Shown here: positions 25,843 through 32,972 of the stretch, in pieces
Layout: each line of letters starts with the position of its first letter
Position numbering within the stretch: the stretch's first letter is position 1
From: CAZJYI01 sp964550025
GTDB taxonomy: Bacteria; Verrucomicrobiota; Kiritimatiellia; UBA8416; CAYOBW01
DNA length: 38,753 bases
Reading direction: 5' to 3'
Assembly: GCA_964550025.1 (NCBI GenBank)
Contig: CAZJYI010000115.1
Location: 1-38,753 of the forward strand
Made by a program: the position numbers and the translations under genes
The notes under the pieces: generated by a model
Seen by the model: only the letters and a program-made list of their open reading frames with translations
The model's database searches: none
What the model was told of the DNA's origin: nothing

Positions 25843-26808
25843 ATGAGTGCCCGCCCGTCTGCCATGCTCCGTTGCCTGTCTCCGGTCCTGCTCCTTGTCT
25901 TTATGCCGCTCGCGGGCGCGCGCGCGGATACACCCGTGTACTGGCTCCCCGACGCGGAGCTGATGAACGGCGCTTTTCAGACCGAGCCCTGGGGAAGCGG
26001 ATACCTGGTGAGCCGCGAAGAGCTGCCGGGGCAGGGCGTCCGGTTTGTGCTCACGCTGGGCTCGGAGAGCGACAGCGGCAAGACCGTCATCGGCGATGAG
26101 TGGCCGGTCGCGGGTACGGCCGGCCTGGGGTACGACGAAGGATACTATCCGAACGACGAGAACGGCCCCCACGCACAGCCTCACGACAACGTCAGTATCG
26201 CGTCCTGGACAAGGTATGCCCTGCGCGTCACGCTTCACGGGCGTTTCAACGAGATCTCGATGCGGCTCTTCATGAACACGGGCATGACGGGACCCAGCGC
26301 CTACCCCTCGAGCGACTGGCGGAACAACGCGGCGTGGTTGTCTCCCGTGACGCGAATCAAGGGCGGCGAGACCAGGGTGCTTGTGCTGGATTTTGATGCG
26401 GCCGAGGTGTACAGCGCCGCCGACAACCCCTGGCCGCACAGCGGACACGACGAAGACTGGACCAACGGGACGATTCACGCCATCAACGAGCGAGATCGGC
26501 GGGAGATTACGAACATCGGTTTCGAGGTCTACGGGGCGGGCGATTCCGAGGTGACACTGGATGTCAATACGCCGGGGTCGCCGCCTCGCCTGGACATCGA
26601 CGCCGGCACGAACGGATGCCCTGTTGCGCTCTCGATCGACGCGGACGACGCACGCGACTACCGCATCGAGTGGTCACCCGACCTCGATCAGTGGCACACG
26701 CTGACGAACCTGTACATCCTCACCGGTACGGCGCAGTGTATGGACCCGACCGTCCCGCGCCCGCCGTCACGCTACTACCGCGCCGTGTCACCGGGCACGG
26801 GCTTGTGA
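25843..26808 (+). CDS. Secreted protein with C-terminal PVC-type beta module
   Basis: 321 residues. A signal peptide is visible ('AMLRCLSPVLLLVFMPLAGARA'); starts at 25843 or 25864 are both possible. The middle is Asp/Trp/Gly-rich and looks like a beta-sandwich ('SMRLFMNTGMTGPSAYPSSD', then 'NIGFEVYGAGDSEVTLDV'). The C-terminal 'YRIEWSPDLDQWHTL' and 'PSRYYRAVSP' match a small beta module often found at the ends of secreted proteins of Verrucomicrobiota and relatives. No enzyme motif was recognised. A sugar-binding or surface role is possible, but that is a guess. Confidence 0.75.
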   Translation: MSARPSAMLRCLSPVLLLVFMPLAGARADTPVYWLPDAELMNGAFQTEPWGSGYLVSREELPGQGVRFVLTLGSESDSGKTVIGDEWPVAGTAGLGYDEGYYPNDENGPHAQPHDNVSIASWTRYALRVTLHGRFNEISMRLFMNTGMTGPSAYPSSDWRNNAAWLSPVTRIKGGETRVLVLDFDAAEVYSAADNPWPHSGHDEDWTNGTIHAINERDRREITNIGFEVYGAGDSEVTLDVNTPGSPPRLDIDAGTNGCPVALSIDADDARDYRIEWSPDLDQWHTLTNLYILTGTAQCMDPTVPRPPSRYYRAVSPGTGL

Positions 26809-26865
26809 ATGCGCCGCGTGCAACTGAGGAGAGCGGAGAGCACTCGAGGCGGCTCTCGGGGGATC

Positions 26866-26884
26866 CCCGCCCCTTGCGGGCGGG
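26866..26884 (+). terminator. Candidate hairpin terminator after secreted-protein gene
   Basis: A perfect 7-base stem CCCGCCC/GGGCGGG with loop CTTGC lies 57 bases after the stop. The following bases (AAGTTTC) are only weakly T-rich, so intrinsic termination is uncertain; it could instead be another dispersed hairpin. Confidence 0.4.
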
Positions 26885-27030
26885 AAGTTTCAGGTTCGTT
26901 GCCTTCACGCGGGGCCTCCCCTCTCCCGGAGCCCGACTAGAGCGAGGAGGAGAGCTTGGCGCGTTCTTCGCTCGTTACGGGCTCGGATCGTGGACATGGG
27001 CGGGGCGTGTAGCTGAGGGTCCTGAACGAT

Positions 27031-27049
27031 CCCGGCGGCAAGCGCCGGG
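27031..27049. repeat. CCCGGCG-GCAAG-CGCCGGG hairpin in a 409-base gene-free spacer
   Basis: A perfect 7-base stem with a 5-base loop lies about 190 bases before the cupin gene. The spacer 26809-27217 also contains the hairpin at 26866 and a possible promoter at 27111. Open frames crossing it lack start sites and coding character. The hairpin resembles the other dispersed palindromes of the window but has no second copy here. Confidence 0.5.
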
Positions 27050-27110
27050 GATTCTGGGAGAACAGGACCACCCTTGCGTTCCTTGTCACGGCCGGGCAGT
27101 ACGATTGCGG

Positions 27111-27139
27111 TTGACTCGGGCGGCGTTCTGCGGTTGCAT
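27111..27139 (+). promoter_or_regulatory. Possible sigma-70-type promoter for cupin gene
   Basis: TTGACT (27111-27116) is separated by 17 bases from TTGCAT (27134-27139). The first hexamer matches five of six consensus bases, the second only three. It lies about 80 bases before the start codon. Confidence 0.25.
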
Positions 27140-27217
27140 ACCCGTTGGCGGTCCGTGTCCCATGGGGTGGGGCGCGTTTGTGAGAGAAAACGAAACCCAA
27201 GTGAAGGAGTCAGAAAC

Positions 27218-28015
27218 ATGGAGAGCTCAAGAAGAGACGTTCTGTTGGCCGGTGCCGCAGTTGCCGGCGCCGTGACGGCCCTTCCTCTTGCCGCTCGCGG
27301 CAAGGAGAGTAGACGCAAGGATGACGGCGGCACCCTGCCGATCAAGGCGTTCACCAGCCCGGGGAACAAAGGTTTCTACGGCAAGGACGGCGCCTTCTCG
27401 CAGGAAGGCGCGAAGGGCGCATACTATGACATGATGCGGAGTTTCGGCTACCCGATCCAGAAGCGCCTCAAGGGCGACGAGTTCTGGGTCTGCGATTTTC
27501 TGCAGCGCGACTACGAGAAACTCGGCATGGGCGGCATCTTCTGGATCAACGAGGTCGGCACTTTTGGCGATATGGGCGCCAAGGCCTACAAGGGCGACTT
27601 CAAGGACAAGCGCTTCGGCTACCTCGGCCACGAGATCTACCTGCTGCCGGGCCAGATGCTCCCCGAGCACAGTCACACCGGGGGCAACGATGGCATCGGT
27701 CCCAAGATGGAAGCCTGGCACATTCGTCACGGCAGCGTGAGTTTCTTCGGCGAGTACGCCGGCGAGGGTAACGAGACGCTGATCAGCAAGATGCCCAAGG
27801 ACGAGCAGCCCTGGGGCTACGGCGAGAAGTGGTTCAAGTCCAAGTACGTGGCCCAACGCGAGGCGGGCGATATCTACGTGCTCAAGGACCCGGAGTCCTG
27901 GCACTTCCAGCGCGCCGGGAAGCACGGCGCGATCGTGACCGAGTACGCCACCTATCACAACCACGTTCAGTTCAGCAAGCCCGGCATGGACTTCGCCTGC
28001 TCTGAAGCGAAGTAG
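27218..28015 (+). CDS. Tat-exported cupin protein resembling D-lyxose ketol-isomerase
   Basis: 265 residues. The N-terminus is a twin-arginine-type leader ('SSRRDVLLAGAAVAGAVTALPLAA', RR at 5-6). The body is a cupin with a recognisable metal set: H151 and H153 in 'PEHSHTGGND', E165 in 'KMEAWHIRHG', and H229 in 'ESWHFQRAG'. The layout recalls the D-lyxose isomerase family (Lyx_isomer), which interconverts D-lyxose and D-xylulose, but those enzymes are usually cytosolic. Export would suggest a metal-loaded periplasmic enzyme, perhaps on a different substrate. The ATG at 27218 has AAGGAG nine bases upstream; the longer frame from 27074 has no such site. A strong terminator follows. Confidence 0.75.
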   Translation: MESSRRDVLLAGAAVAGAVTALPLAARGKESRRKDDGGTLPIKAFTSPGNKGFYGKDGAFSQEGAKGAYYDMMRSFGYPIQKRLKGDEFWVCDFLQRDYEKLGMGGIFWINEVGTFGDMGAKAYKGDFKDKRFGYLGHEIYLLPGQMLPEHSHTGGNDGIGPKMEAWHIRHGSVSFFGEYAGEGNETLISKMPKDEQPWGYGEKWFKSKYVAQREAGDIYVLKDPESWHFQRAGKHGAIVTEYATYHNHVQFSKPGMDFACSEAK

Positions 28016-28039
28016 CAGAGCGGCAGACGACGCGAACAA

Positions 28040-28075
28040 AGCAAAGCGCCCGGGGGTAACCCCGGGCGCTTTGCT
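28040..28075. terminator. Strong hairpin terminator, 16-base perfect stem
   Basis: Arms 28040-28055 and 28060-28075 are perfect complements (AGCAAAGCGCCCGGGG) closed by the four-base loop GTAA, a GNRA-type tetraloop. The stem has an A-rich start and T-rich end on both strands, which suits bidirectional use between the convergent cupin and SdiA-regulated-type genes. It begins 25 bases after the cupin stop codon. Confidence 0.88.
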
Positions 28076-28120
28076 CTGTCGCCCCGACAGTTCTCGTCAT
28101 CATCTGGCATTGGCCGACGG

Positions 28121-28191
28121 GACGCCCTTACGGGCGCACTACAAACACGGATGCGGGGCTCCCTCGTTCGTAGTGCGCTCGTGAGAGCGTC
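28121..28191. repeat. REP-like inverted pair with GTAG-hairpin units, second copy
   Basis: The leftward unit has CTAC at 28139-28142 and stem CGCCC-TTAC-GGGCG at 28123-28136. The rightward unit has GTAG at 28170-28173 and stem CGCTC-GTGA-GAGCG at 28176-28189. Its layout is the same as 8830-8889. The arms differ at 4 of 26 positions; two of those fall in the stems and keep base pairing within each hairpin. It lies in the convergent spacer after the terminator. Confidence 0.85.
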
Positions 28192-28253
28192 TCCATGGTG
28201 TGAGGGAGGGACGTCCCCGGCCACAACGGGAACTGCTGGAACGACCGCAGCCG

Positions 28254-29081
28254 CTACTGCTTCTTGAACACGTAGAACGTGTTCGGCTCACCGCAGATGT
28301 AGAGCGTTCCCTCGTCGTCGAGGCAGATGCCCTCGGGCTGGGGGATGGGCTCGGTCAGACCGGCATTGCCCGGCGTCAGCTTCAGGCGCGAGATCTCTTT
28401 GCCGTCCAACGTCGTCTCGACGATGGTCTGCGATTCCTGGCTGAGGATGAGCAGGTGGCCGGTCCCGGGATCGAAGTGCACTCCGCTGACGTCGCTGGCG
28501 CCAAACCCCTTCTTCTGCAGGTCCCAAGGCGTCTTGACGTCCGGTTCGTCAGCTTCGGGCCTCACCTCGACCGAATAGATCTTGCGGGGCTGCTTTTCCT
28601 TTAGGATGTAGAAACGCATGGCATTGGGATCGAACGTGATCCCTTCAAGTCCCTTGTTCTCTGCCGGGGTCTCATCGATGAGCACCTGGCGGCAGTCGCC
28701 GTAGGAGACGGATGTTGCGTCGGCATCCAGCGTGAAGATGACGAGTTTCCGCCGCCGCTCCTCGACCACCGCGAAGACCCCCTTGCCCAGGGCGATAATG
28801 CCCTCGGTGTCGTTGAATCCCACCAGGTTAATGCGGCGCTTCACGGCGCCGTCCAGGCCGAGTTCGATAGCATGCGTCGGGCCGTTCAGCACGCAGAAGA
28901 GTGACTTGCTTTCGCTGCAGTACGTCAGGCCGGAGGCGTTGTCTTCGACGCCTTGCAGAACGACCGGACCGGCCGCCAGTTTGTATGCGGCGATGTCGAC
29001 CTTCTTTGAAGGACCGGCTTGCGCGGCGAGGGTGGCGGCGAGGATGGCGGTTAGGATGGCCGCGGGGATTGTGGGTCTCAT
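28254..29081 (-). CDS. Exported SdiA-regulated-type beta-propeller protein
   Basis: 275 residues with a signal peptide ('RPTIPAAILTAILAATLAAQA'). The body has repeated blades with motifs such as 'NASGLTYCSESKSLFCVLNG', 'DTEGIIALGKGVFAVVEER', 'KGLEGITFDPNAMRFYILKE' and 'PEGICLDDEGTLYICGEPN', characteristic of the SdiA-regulated domain family of periplasmic propellers. Function is poorly known; the family resembles phytase/lactonase-like propellers that bind metal and small ligands. The ATG at 29081 has GAAAGAG upstream and opens the signal peptide; the frame continues to 29147 but the extension is unlikely. Confidence 0.82.
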   Translation of the reverse strand: MRPTIPAAILTAILAATLAAQAGPSKKVDIAAYKLAAGPVVLQGVEDNASGLTYCSESKSLFCVLNGPTHAIELGLDGAVKRRINLVGFNDTEGIIALGKGVFAVVEERRRKLVIFTLDADATSVSYGDCRQVLIDETPAENKGLEGITFDPNAMRFYILKEKQPRKIYSVEVRPEADEPDVKTPWDLQKKGFGASDVSGVHFDPGTGHLLILSQESQTIVETTLDGKEISRLKLTPGNAGLTEPIPQPEGICLDDEGTLYICGEPNTFYVFKKQ

Positions 29082-29170
29082 GGTGTGTCTCTTTCCGGTT
29101 GGTGATGTGAACTGAGTGATGGCCCGGGGGGGCGTCGGCCTCAGCAACCTCTCTGAACCATTGCTGGTGT

Positions 29171-29188
29171 GCCGCGCAAACCCGCGGC
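29171..29188. repeat. GCCGCG...CGCGGC hairpin, possible terminator of outer-membrane gene
   Basis: A 6-base perfect stem with a 6-base loop lies 35 bases beyond the stop of the leftward beta-barrel gene and upstream of the propeller gene. No T tract is seen on the minus strand, so terminator function is weak. Confidence 0.35.
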
Positions 29189-29222
29189 GCTCCAGACGTC
29201 GTTGGCGGCACCGCTCCGCGGG

Positions 29223-29999
29223 CTAGAAGTGAATCGCCAGGTGCAGGTCGTGCGACTTGCCGTGGAAGCCGTCGAACGTGCGCGCTTCCCATCCAAAGCT
29301 GAAATTATGCGCGAGATAGATGTCGATCCCTATTTGCAGACCCCAGTCGCCCTGCTCGCCGAAGTCGTACCGGGTTCCGGGAACTCCGGGGCCATGGCCG
29401 CGACCGTCGCAGTCGGAGTCGACCCTGGAGTATATCGGTCCCACGGTGTACACGGCGGCGTAGGGATAGGTTTGCCTGTCGGTACCGAGGTCTTCCGTGA
29501 AGAACTCGGCAGAGAACAACAGGCTGGCACGCCACTCGTCCCATCCGACGTCTTCGTCACGGATCTGGGTGTCGTGGTCCCAGTATGACCCGGAACCGAT
29601 AATGCGCACGCGCGACAGAAGATAGTCCGGGTCCTTTACCTTGTACTCCCACAGCCCGAGCTTGATGCCCGCCGTCCACACCGAACCCCAATCGTCGTAG
29701 TGTTCGTGCGGGCCTGGCTTGACCTGCGTCGACCCGCCGCCGATCGAGAGCGTGAGCCAACTGATAAAGGGATCGACCGACAGCACCGCATAGGCCGACT
29801 GCGATTCAAGCAACCAGGGACCGGGAACACTCCGGTCCTGGTACGAGTAGTTCCCGCTAACGGAAATCAGCCCGATGTCGGCCGATTCGAAGACTGAACC
29901 GCGCGGCTCGCCCGGTTGCCCCGCGGAGGCTACCGTCACATACATACAACAGGCGAGACCAACAGTCGTAAGTAAAAAGTGCGTTTTCATGCCGCGCAT
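29223..29999 (-). CDS. Putative outer-membrane beta-barrel protein
   Basis: 258 residues. A signal peptide is visible ('MKTHFLLTTVGLACCMYVTV' then 'ASA'). The mature part is made of alternating amphipathic strands with aromatic ends ('AYAVLSVDPFISWLTLSIGG', 'SLLFSAEFFTEDLGTD', 'WGLQIGIDIYLAHNFSFGWE') and closes with 'HDLHLAIHF', the terminal phenylalanine signal recognised by the BAM assembly machine. No porin subfamily was recognised. The ATG at 29999 has GGGGA eight bases upstream and is chosen over the ATG three codons later at 29990. Confidence 0.75.
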   Translation of the reverse strand: MRGMKTHFLLTTVGLACCMYVTVASAGQPGEPRGSVFESADIGLISVSGNYSYQDRSVPGPWLLESQSAYAVLSVDPFISWLTLSIGGGSTQVKPGPHEHYDDWGSVWTAGIKLGLWEYKVKDPDYLLSRVRIIGSGSYWDHDTQIRDEDVGWDEWRASLLFSAEFFTEDLGTDRQTYPYAAVYTVGPIYSRVDSDCDGRGHGPGVPGTRYDFGEQGDWGLQIGIDIYLAHNFSFGWEARTFDGFHGKSHDLHLAIHF

Positions 30000-30049
30000 A
30001 CTAGGAATCCCCGATGCCAAGTACAAGGGAAAACTGCCAGTAACCGAAC

Positions 30050-30110
30050 CACGGAATACACGGAAGAACACGGAAGGGGAGAACCTACGGATGGGGAGAC
30101 CCACGGATCT
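30050..30110. repeat. CGGAA(T/G)ACACGGAAG simple repeat
   Basis: Iterated ACACGGAAGAACACGGAAG and ACGGAT units lie upstream of the outer-membrane gene. This appears to be the complement of the TTCCGTGTGTTCCGTGG tract at 30820-30862. Confidence 0.6.
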
Positions 30111-30127
30111 GTGTGGCATGTCCCCGA

Positions 30128-30254
30128 GGGCCAACGGCCCGCCAGATGCCAGCCCAGCCCGGCAGGGCTGGGGTTCTGAACGCAGACCTGGAGGTCCGAG
30201 GGCTGAAGGCCCGACAGAGGTCCTGCGAAAGGGCCTTGTGTCGGGCCTTTGGCT
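30128..30254. repeat. Compound palindromic element, GGGCTGAAAGCCC family, copy 3 (truncated)
   Basis: It contains B' (30128-30173), A' (30200-30220) and the start of A (30237-30254), then stops exactly at the ridA stop codon (30253-30255). The order B', A', A is that of copy 2 at 10565. The missing B module may have been lost, or insertion may have ended at the gene. Confidence 0.8.
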
Positions 30255-30627
30255 ACCTGGCTGCCACGCACTCGATCTCAACGAGAGCGTTCTTCGGCAG
30301 CCGCCCGGCCTCGACCGTTGATCGCGCCGGCTTGTGCTCGCCGAACGCCTCGGCGTACACGCGGTTCATCTCAGGGAAGTCAGCCATGTCGGCGAGAAAG
30401 ACGGTGGTCTTGACCACGTTCGCCAAGGACAGCCCCGTCGCCCCCAGCACGGCGCGGATATTCCCGAAGACTTGCTCGGTCTGCGCGGCAATGTCGCTGC
30501 CCACGAGAGTCATGGTCACGGGGTCCAGGGCGATCTGCCCCGAACAGAACACCATTTCGCCGTGCTCCAGGGCTTGCGAGTAAGGGCCGATGGCGGCCGG
30601 TGCATCGTCAGTTGCGATCGTGTTCAC
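30253..30627 (-). CDS. ridA: RidA-family reactive enamine/imine deaminase
   Basis: 124 residues, typical length. RidA hydrolyses the unstable 2-aminoacrylate and related enamines released by PLP dehydratases such as threonine ammonia-lyase, preventing damage to other PLP enzymes. Family motifs: 'AAIGPYSQAL' near the N-terminus, 'GATGLSLANVVKTTVFL', and 'KPARSTVEAGRLPKNALVEIE' in two parts, with R102 corresponding to the catalytic arginine (R105 in E. coli). Two in-frame GTG codons compete as start. The one at 30627 has AGAGG five bases upstream and gives 'MNTIATDDAPAA', matching the family; the GTG at 30633 would leave no spacer. ilvA lies upstream on the same strand. Confidence 0.95.
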   Translation of the reverse strand: MNTIATDDAPAAIGPYSQALEHGEMVFCSGQIALDPVTMTLVGSDIAAQTEQVFGNIRAVLGATGLSLANVVKTTVFLADMADFPEMNRVYAEAFGEHKPARSTVEAGRLPKNALVEIECVAAR

Positions 30628-30697
30628 TTTCACCTCTTCTATGCTTCAGCACTCCAGTCTGTTTCAGAGTTCTCACATCCCATGCCCCTGCCCTCCA

Positions 30698-30862
30698 TTC
30701 CCCAATCGTAATCCCACTCCTCCCCCTCACCAATCGTCCCGGTGACCGCTCCGCGATGATCGGCGCGCTCGAGAGTGCGATTACGATCGGTGAGGGTCGT
30801 GTCAGCTATCCGTGGGCTTCCCGTACCTTTCCGTGCTCTTCCGTGTGTTCCGTGGTAGCTTC
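30698..30862. repeat. AATCGTAATC palindrome and TTCCGTGTGTTCCGTGG repeat in ridA-ilvA spacer
   Basis: CCCCAATCGTAATCCCACTCC (about 30699-30720, one base longer than quoted elsewhere) and CCCTCACCAATCGT are mirrored by GAGAGTGCGATTACGATCGG and GGTGAGGG (30770-30800). Iterated TTCCGTG units follow at 30820-30862. The 280-base gap between ilvA and ridA holds no open frame of interest. Confidence 0.6.
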
Positions 30863-30907
30863 TCGTCTTGGGCCGTTGGCCGCCGCCTCTGCTGCGCTCC
30901 AGCGCTC

Positions 30908-32431
30908 TCACTCCCTTGGTCGAAGGAATATGCGGTAGGCTGTGTTGTCGTTTTCGATTGTGCAGGGGTAGTTCAGTTTGAGCAGGAACGACGGCACCAG
31001 CTTGCGCTCCTCGGGCGGGATCTGCAATCCGACCAGTACGTGCGCGTAGCTGCCGCCGTCGTCGCGGTAGTGGAACAGCGAAATGTTCCAGTCGCGACGC
31101 ATGGCGTCCAGGAAGTTCATCAGGGCCCCGGGGCGCTCCGGGAACTCGAAGTTGAAGAGCATTTCGTTCGGCACGTCCGTCGGTCGTCCGCCGACCATGT
31201 TGCAGACGTGCGTTTTGGCGACCTCGTTGCCGGACATGTCCTCGATCTGAAAGCCCTTGGCGCGCAGGTCGCGAATGAGCGCGCGGCGGTCGGGGGACCC
31301 GGGTTCCACCCGGATGCCGACAAAAACCTGCGCGCGGGCATGGTCGCAGTAGCGGTACTTGAACTCCGTAATGGCGTGTTTCTTGAGCGTGCGGCAGAAG
31401 GTCTTGAGGCTACCCGGCTTTTCGGGCAGCGCCACTGCGAGCATGACCTCGGTCTGCTCCCCCAGGTTGGCCCTTTCCGAAACGTAGCGCAGGCGGTCGA
31501 AGTTGACGTTGGCGCCGCTTTCGATCGCCATGAGTGTCCGCCCCCGGAACCGTCTGCGCCGGACGTAGGCCTTGAGCCCGGCCAGCGCCGTTGCCCCTGC
31601 CGGTTCCGCGATGGAGCGCGTATCCTCGAACAAGTCCTTGATCGCCCCGCAGATGGCGTCGTTCGACACAACAATCACATCGTCCACCGCGTTTCGCACC
31701 AGGCGGAAGGGCTCCTTGCCGATCTGCGACACCGAGAGCCCGTCCACGAAGATGCCCGTGCGGGGCAGCGTGACGCGGCGTCCGGCTTTGCGTGCCGCGG
31801 CCAGGCAGGCCGAGTCTTCGGACTCGACGCCGATGATCTTGACCTCGGGCCGCAGGTACTTGACGTAGGTGGCGATTCCGGCAATCAAACCGCCGCCGCC
31901 CACCGGGACGAAGAGGGCGTGCAACGGACCGGTGTGTTGCCTGAGGATCTCGATGCCGATCGTCCCCTGTCCCGCGATGACGTCGGGGTCGTCGTAGGGA
32001 TGGATGAAGACGGCGCCCTTCTGTTTTTCGAGCTCGCGTGCGCGGGCACAGGCCTGGTCGAAGTTGTCGCCGTGCAGGACAACGCGGGCCCCGAGTCGCC
32101 GCACCGACTGCACCTTGATGTCGGGCGTCGTGCACGGCATGACGATGGTGGCCTCGATCCCGCTGCGGGACGCCGCCAGGGCCACGCCCTGGGCGTGGTT
32201 GCCCGCGGAGGCCGCAATGACGCCCCGCTTCTTCTCCGTGTCGCGCAAACGGGCGATCTTGTTGTACGCGCCGCGCAGCTTGAACGAAAAGACGGGCTGC
32301 AGGTCCTCGCGCTTGACCAGGACCCGGTTCCCCAACTGCTCACTCATCAGCGGCATGTCGTGCACCGGCGTCTCAACCGCCACATCATACACGCGCGCCT
32401 CAAGAATGCGTTTGATGTACTGACTTGGCAT
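30908..32431 (-). CDS. ilvA: Threonine ammonia-lyase, biosynthetic type
   Basis: 507 residues, the length of biosynthetic IlvA with regulatory domains. It deaminates threonine to 2-oxobutanoate, the first committed step to isoleucine. PLP lysine K51 lies in 'SFKLRGAYNK'. The phosphate-binding loop is 'VGGGGLIAGIATYV', and 'ASAGNHAQGVALAA' is typical. The last 180 residues form two ACT-like domains ('EKPGSLKTFCRTL', then 'ERPGALMNFLDAMRRDWNIS'), which in this family bind isoleucine and valine for feedback control. The ATG at 32431 matches the family start 'QYIKRILEARVYDVAVETP'; an in-frame TTG at 32482 would add 17 residues without family support. No leader-peptide attenuator was seen. Confidence 0.95.
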   Translation of the reverse strand: MPSQYIKRILEARVYDVAVETPVHDMPLMSEQLGNRVLVKREDLQPVFSFKLRGAYNKIARLRDTEKKRGVIAASAGNHAQGVALAASRSGIEATIVMPCTTPDIKVQSVRRLGARVVLHGDNFDQACARARELEKQKGAVFIHPYDDPDVIAGQGTIGIEILRQHTGPLHALFVPVGGGGLIAGIATYVKYLRPEVKIIGVESEDSACLAAARKAGRRVTLPRTGIFVDGLSVSQIGKEPFRLVRNAVDDVIVVSNDAICGAIKDLFEDTRSIAEPAGATALAGLKAYVRRRRFRGRTLMAIESGANVNFDRLRYVSERANLGEQTEVMLAVALPEKPGSLKTFCRTLKKHAITEFKYRYCDHARAQVFVGIRVEPGSPDRRALIRDLRAKGFQIEDMSGNEVAKTHVCNMVGGRPTDVPNEMLFNFEFPERPGALMNFLDAMRRDWNISLFHYRDDGGSYAHVLVGLQIPPEERKLVPSFLLKLNYPCTIENDNTAYRIFLRPRE

Positions 32432-32536
32432 GTCGTGACTATGCCACGAAGCGGAGAGAGAGGCAACAGGGCAACCGATCAATGCTCAGCATCCCTGGGA
32501 GCCGGACTGCCGACATCGATCTCCTTGCGGAACGAA

Positions 32537-32602
32537 AGTAGCGGAAGGCGCCAACTCTTCCGCTGGCCGGGGGGATCGGAACGCTTGGCGCGTTCCGCTA
32601 CT
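32537..32602. repeat. REP-like inverted pair, AGTAGCGGAA family
   Basis: The plus-strand unit has GTAG (32538-32541) followed at once by stem CGGAAG/CTTCCG (32542-32562). The minus-strand unit has CTAC at 32598-32601 preceded by stem CGGAACGC/GCGTTCCG with loop TTGGC (32577-32597). The outer 17-base arms are complementary with one mismatch. GTAG lies on the outside, opposite to the arrangement at 8.8 and 28.1 kb. Confidence 0.85.
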
Positions 32603-32827
32603 GACGGTCTCCGCCTCCTTCTCACGCTGCATGTTCTCTATTGAATGCAGGGTACGGTACGGTAGACTGGTTTCGTTATCGGGGGAGGATCGTGACGGGG
32701 GACTCGATCGCCATCTCGATGAGATCCGGTCGATGGGTGGCAAGGGTGTGTTCCTCAAGGTGCCCGGCAAAGGCGGCTGGGTTGCGGTGATCGTGAGAGG
32801 ATAGGGAATGTTCCGATATCGAACACC

Positions 32828-32951
32828 CAACCACAGAGAACGCAAAGAACGCAGAGGAACGGGGGGAGTGTAGCCACAAGCGTGAGCGAGTGGATATCTT
32901 GCTGCACATGCCCCGTAACGAATGTCCACTCGCTCACGCTCGTGGCTACAC
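32828..32951. repeat. CCACAGAGAACGC repeat and REP-like inverted pair, GTAGCCAC family
   Basis: An ACCACAGAGAACGCAAAG-type tract (32830-32862) is followed by 27-base arms (32868-32894 and 32925-32951) that are complementary with one mismatch. Each arm starts with GTAG (32870 on plus, 32949 on minus), directly followed by a hairpin: CCAC paired with GTGG, an A/G-rich internal mismatch, then GC-GTGA-GC. This lies just upstream of the FAD oxidoreductase gene in the 541-base ilvA-oxidoreductase spacer. The stretch 32603-32827 shows only a short GGTACGGTACGGTA iteration. Confidence 0.82.
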
Positions 32952-32972
32952 AGACTTCCGAGAGGGCGCACG

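Noticed and set aside
30812..32644. 610-codon plus-strand frame
   Set aside because: It is antisense to ilvA, which has all catalytic and ACT-domain motifs.
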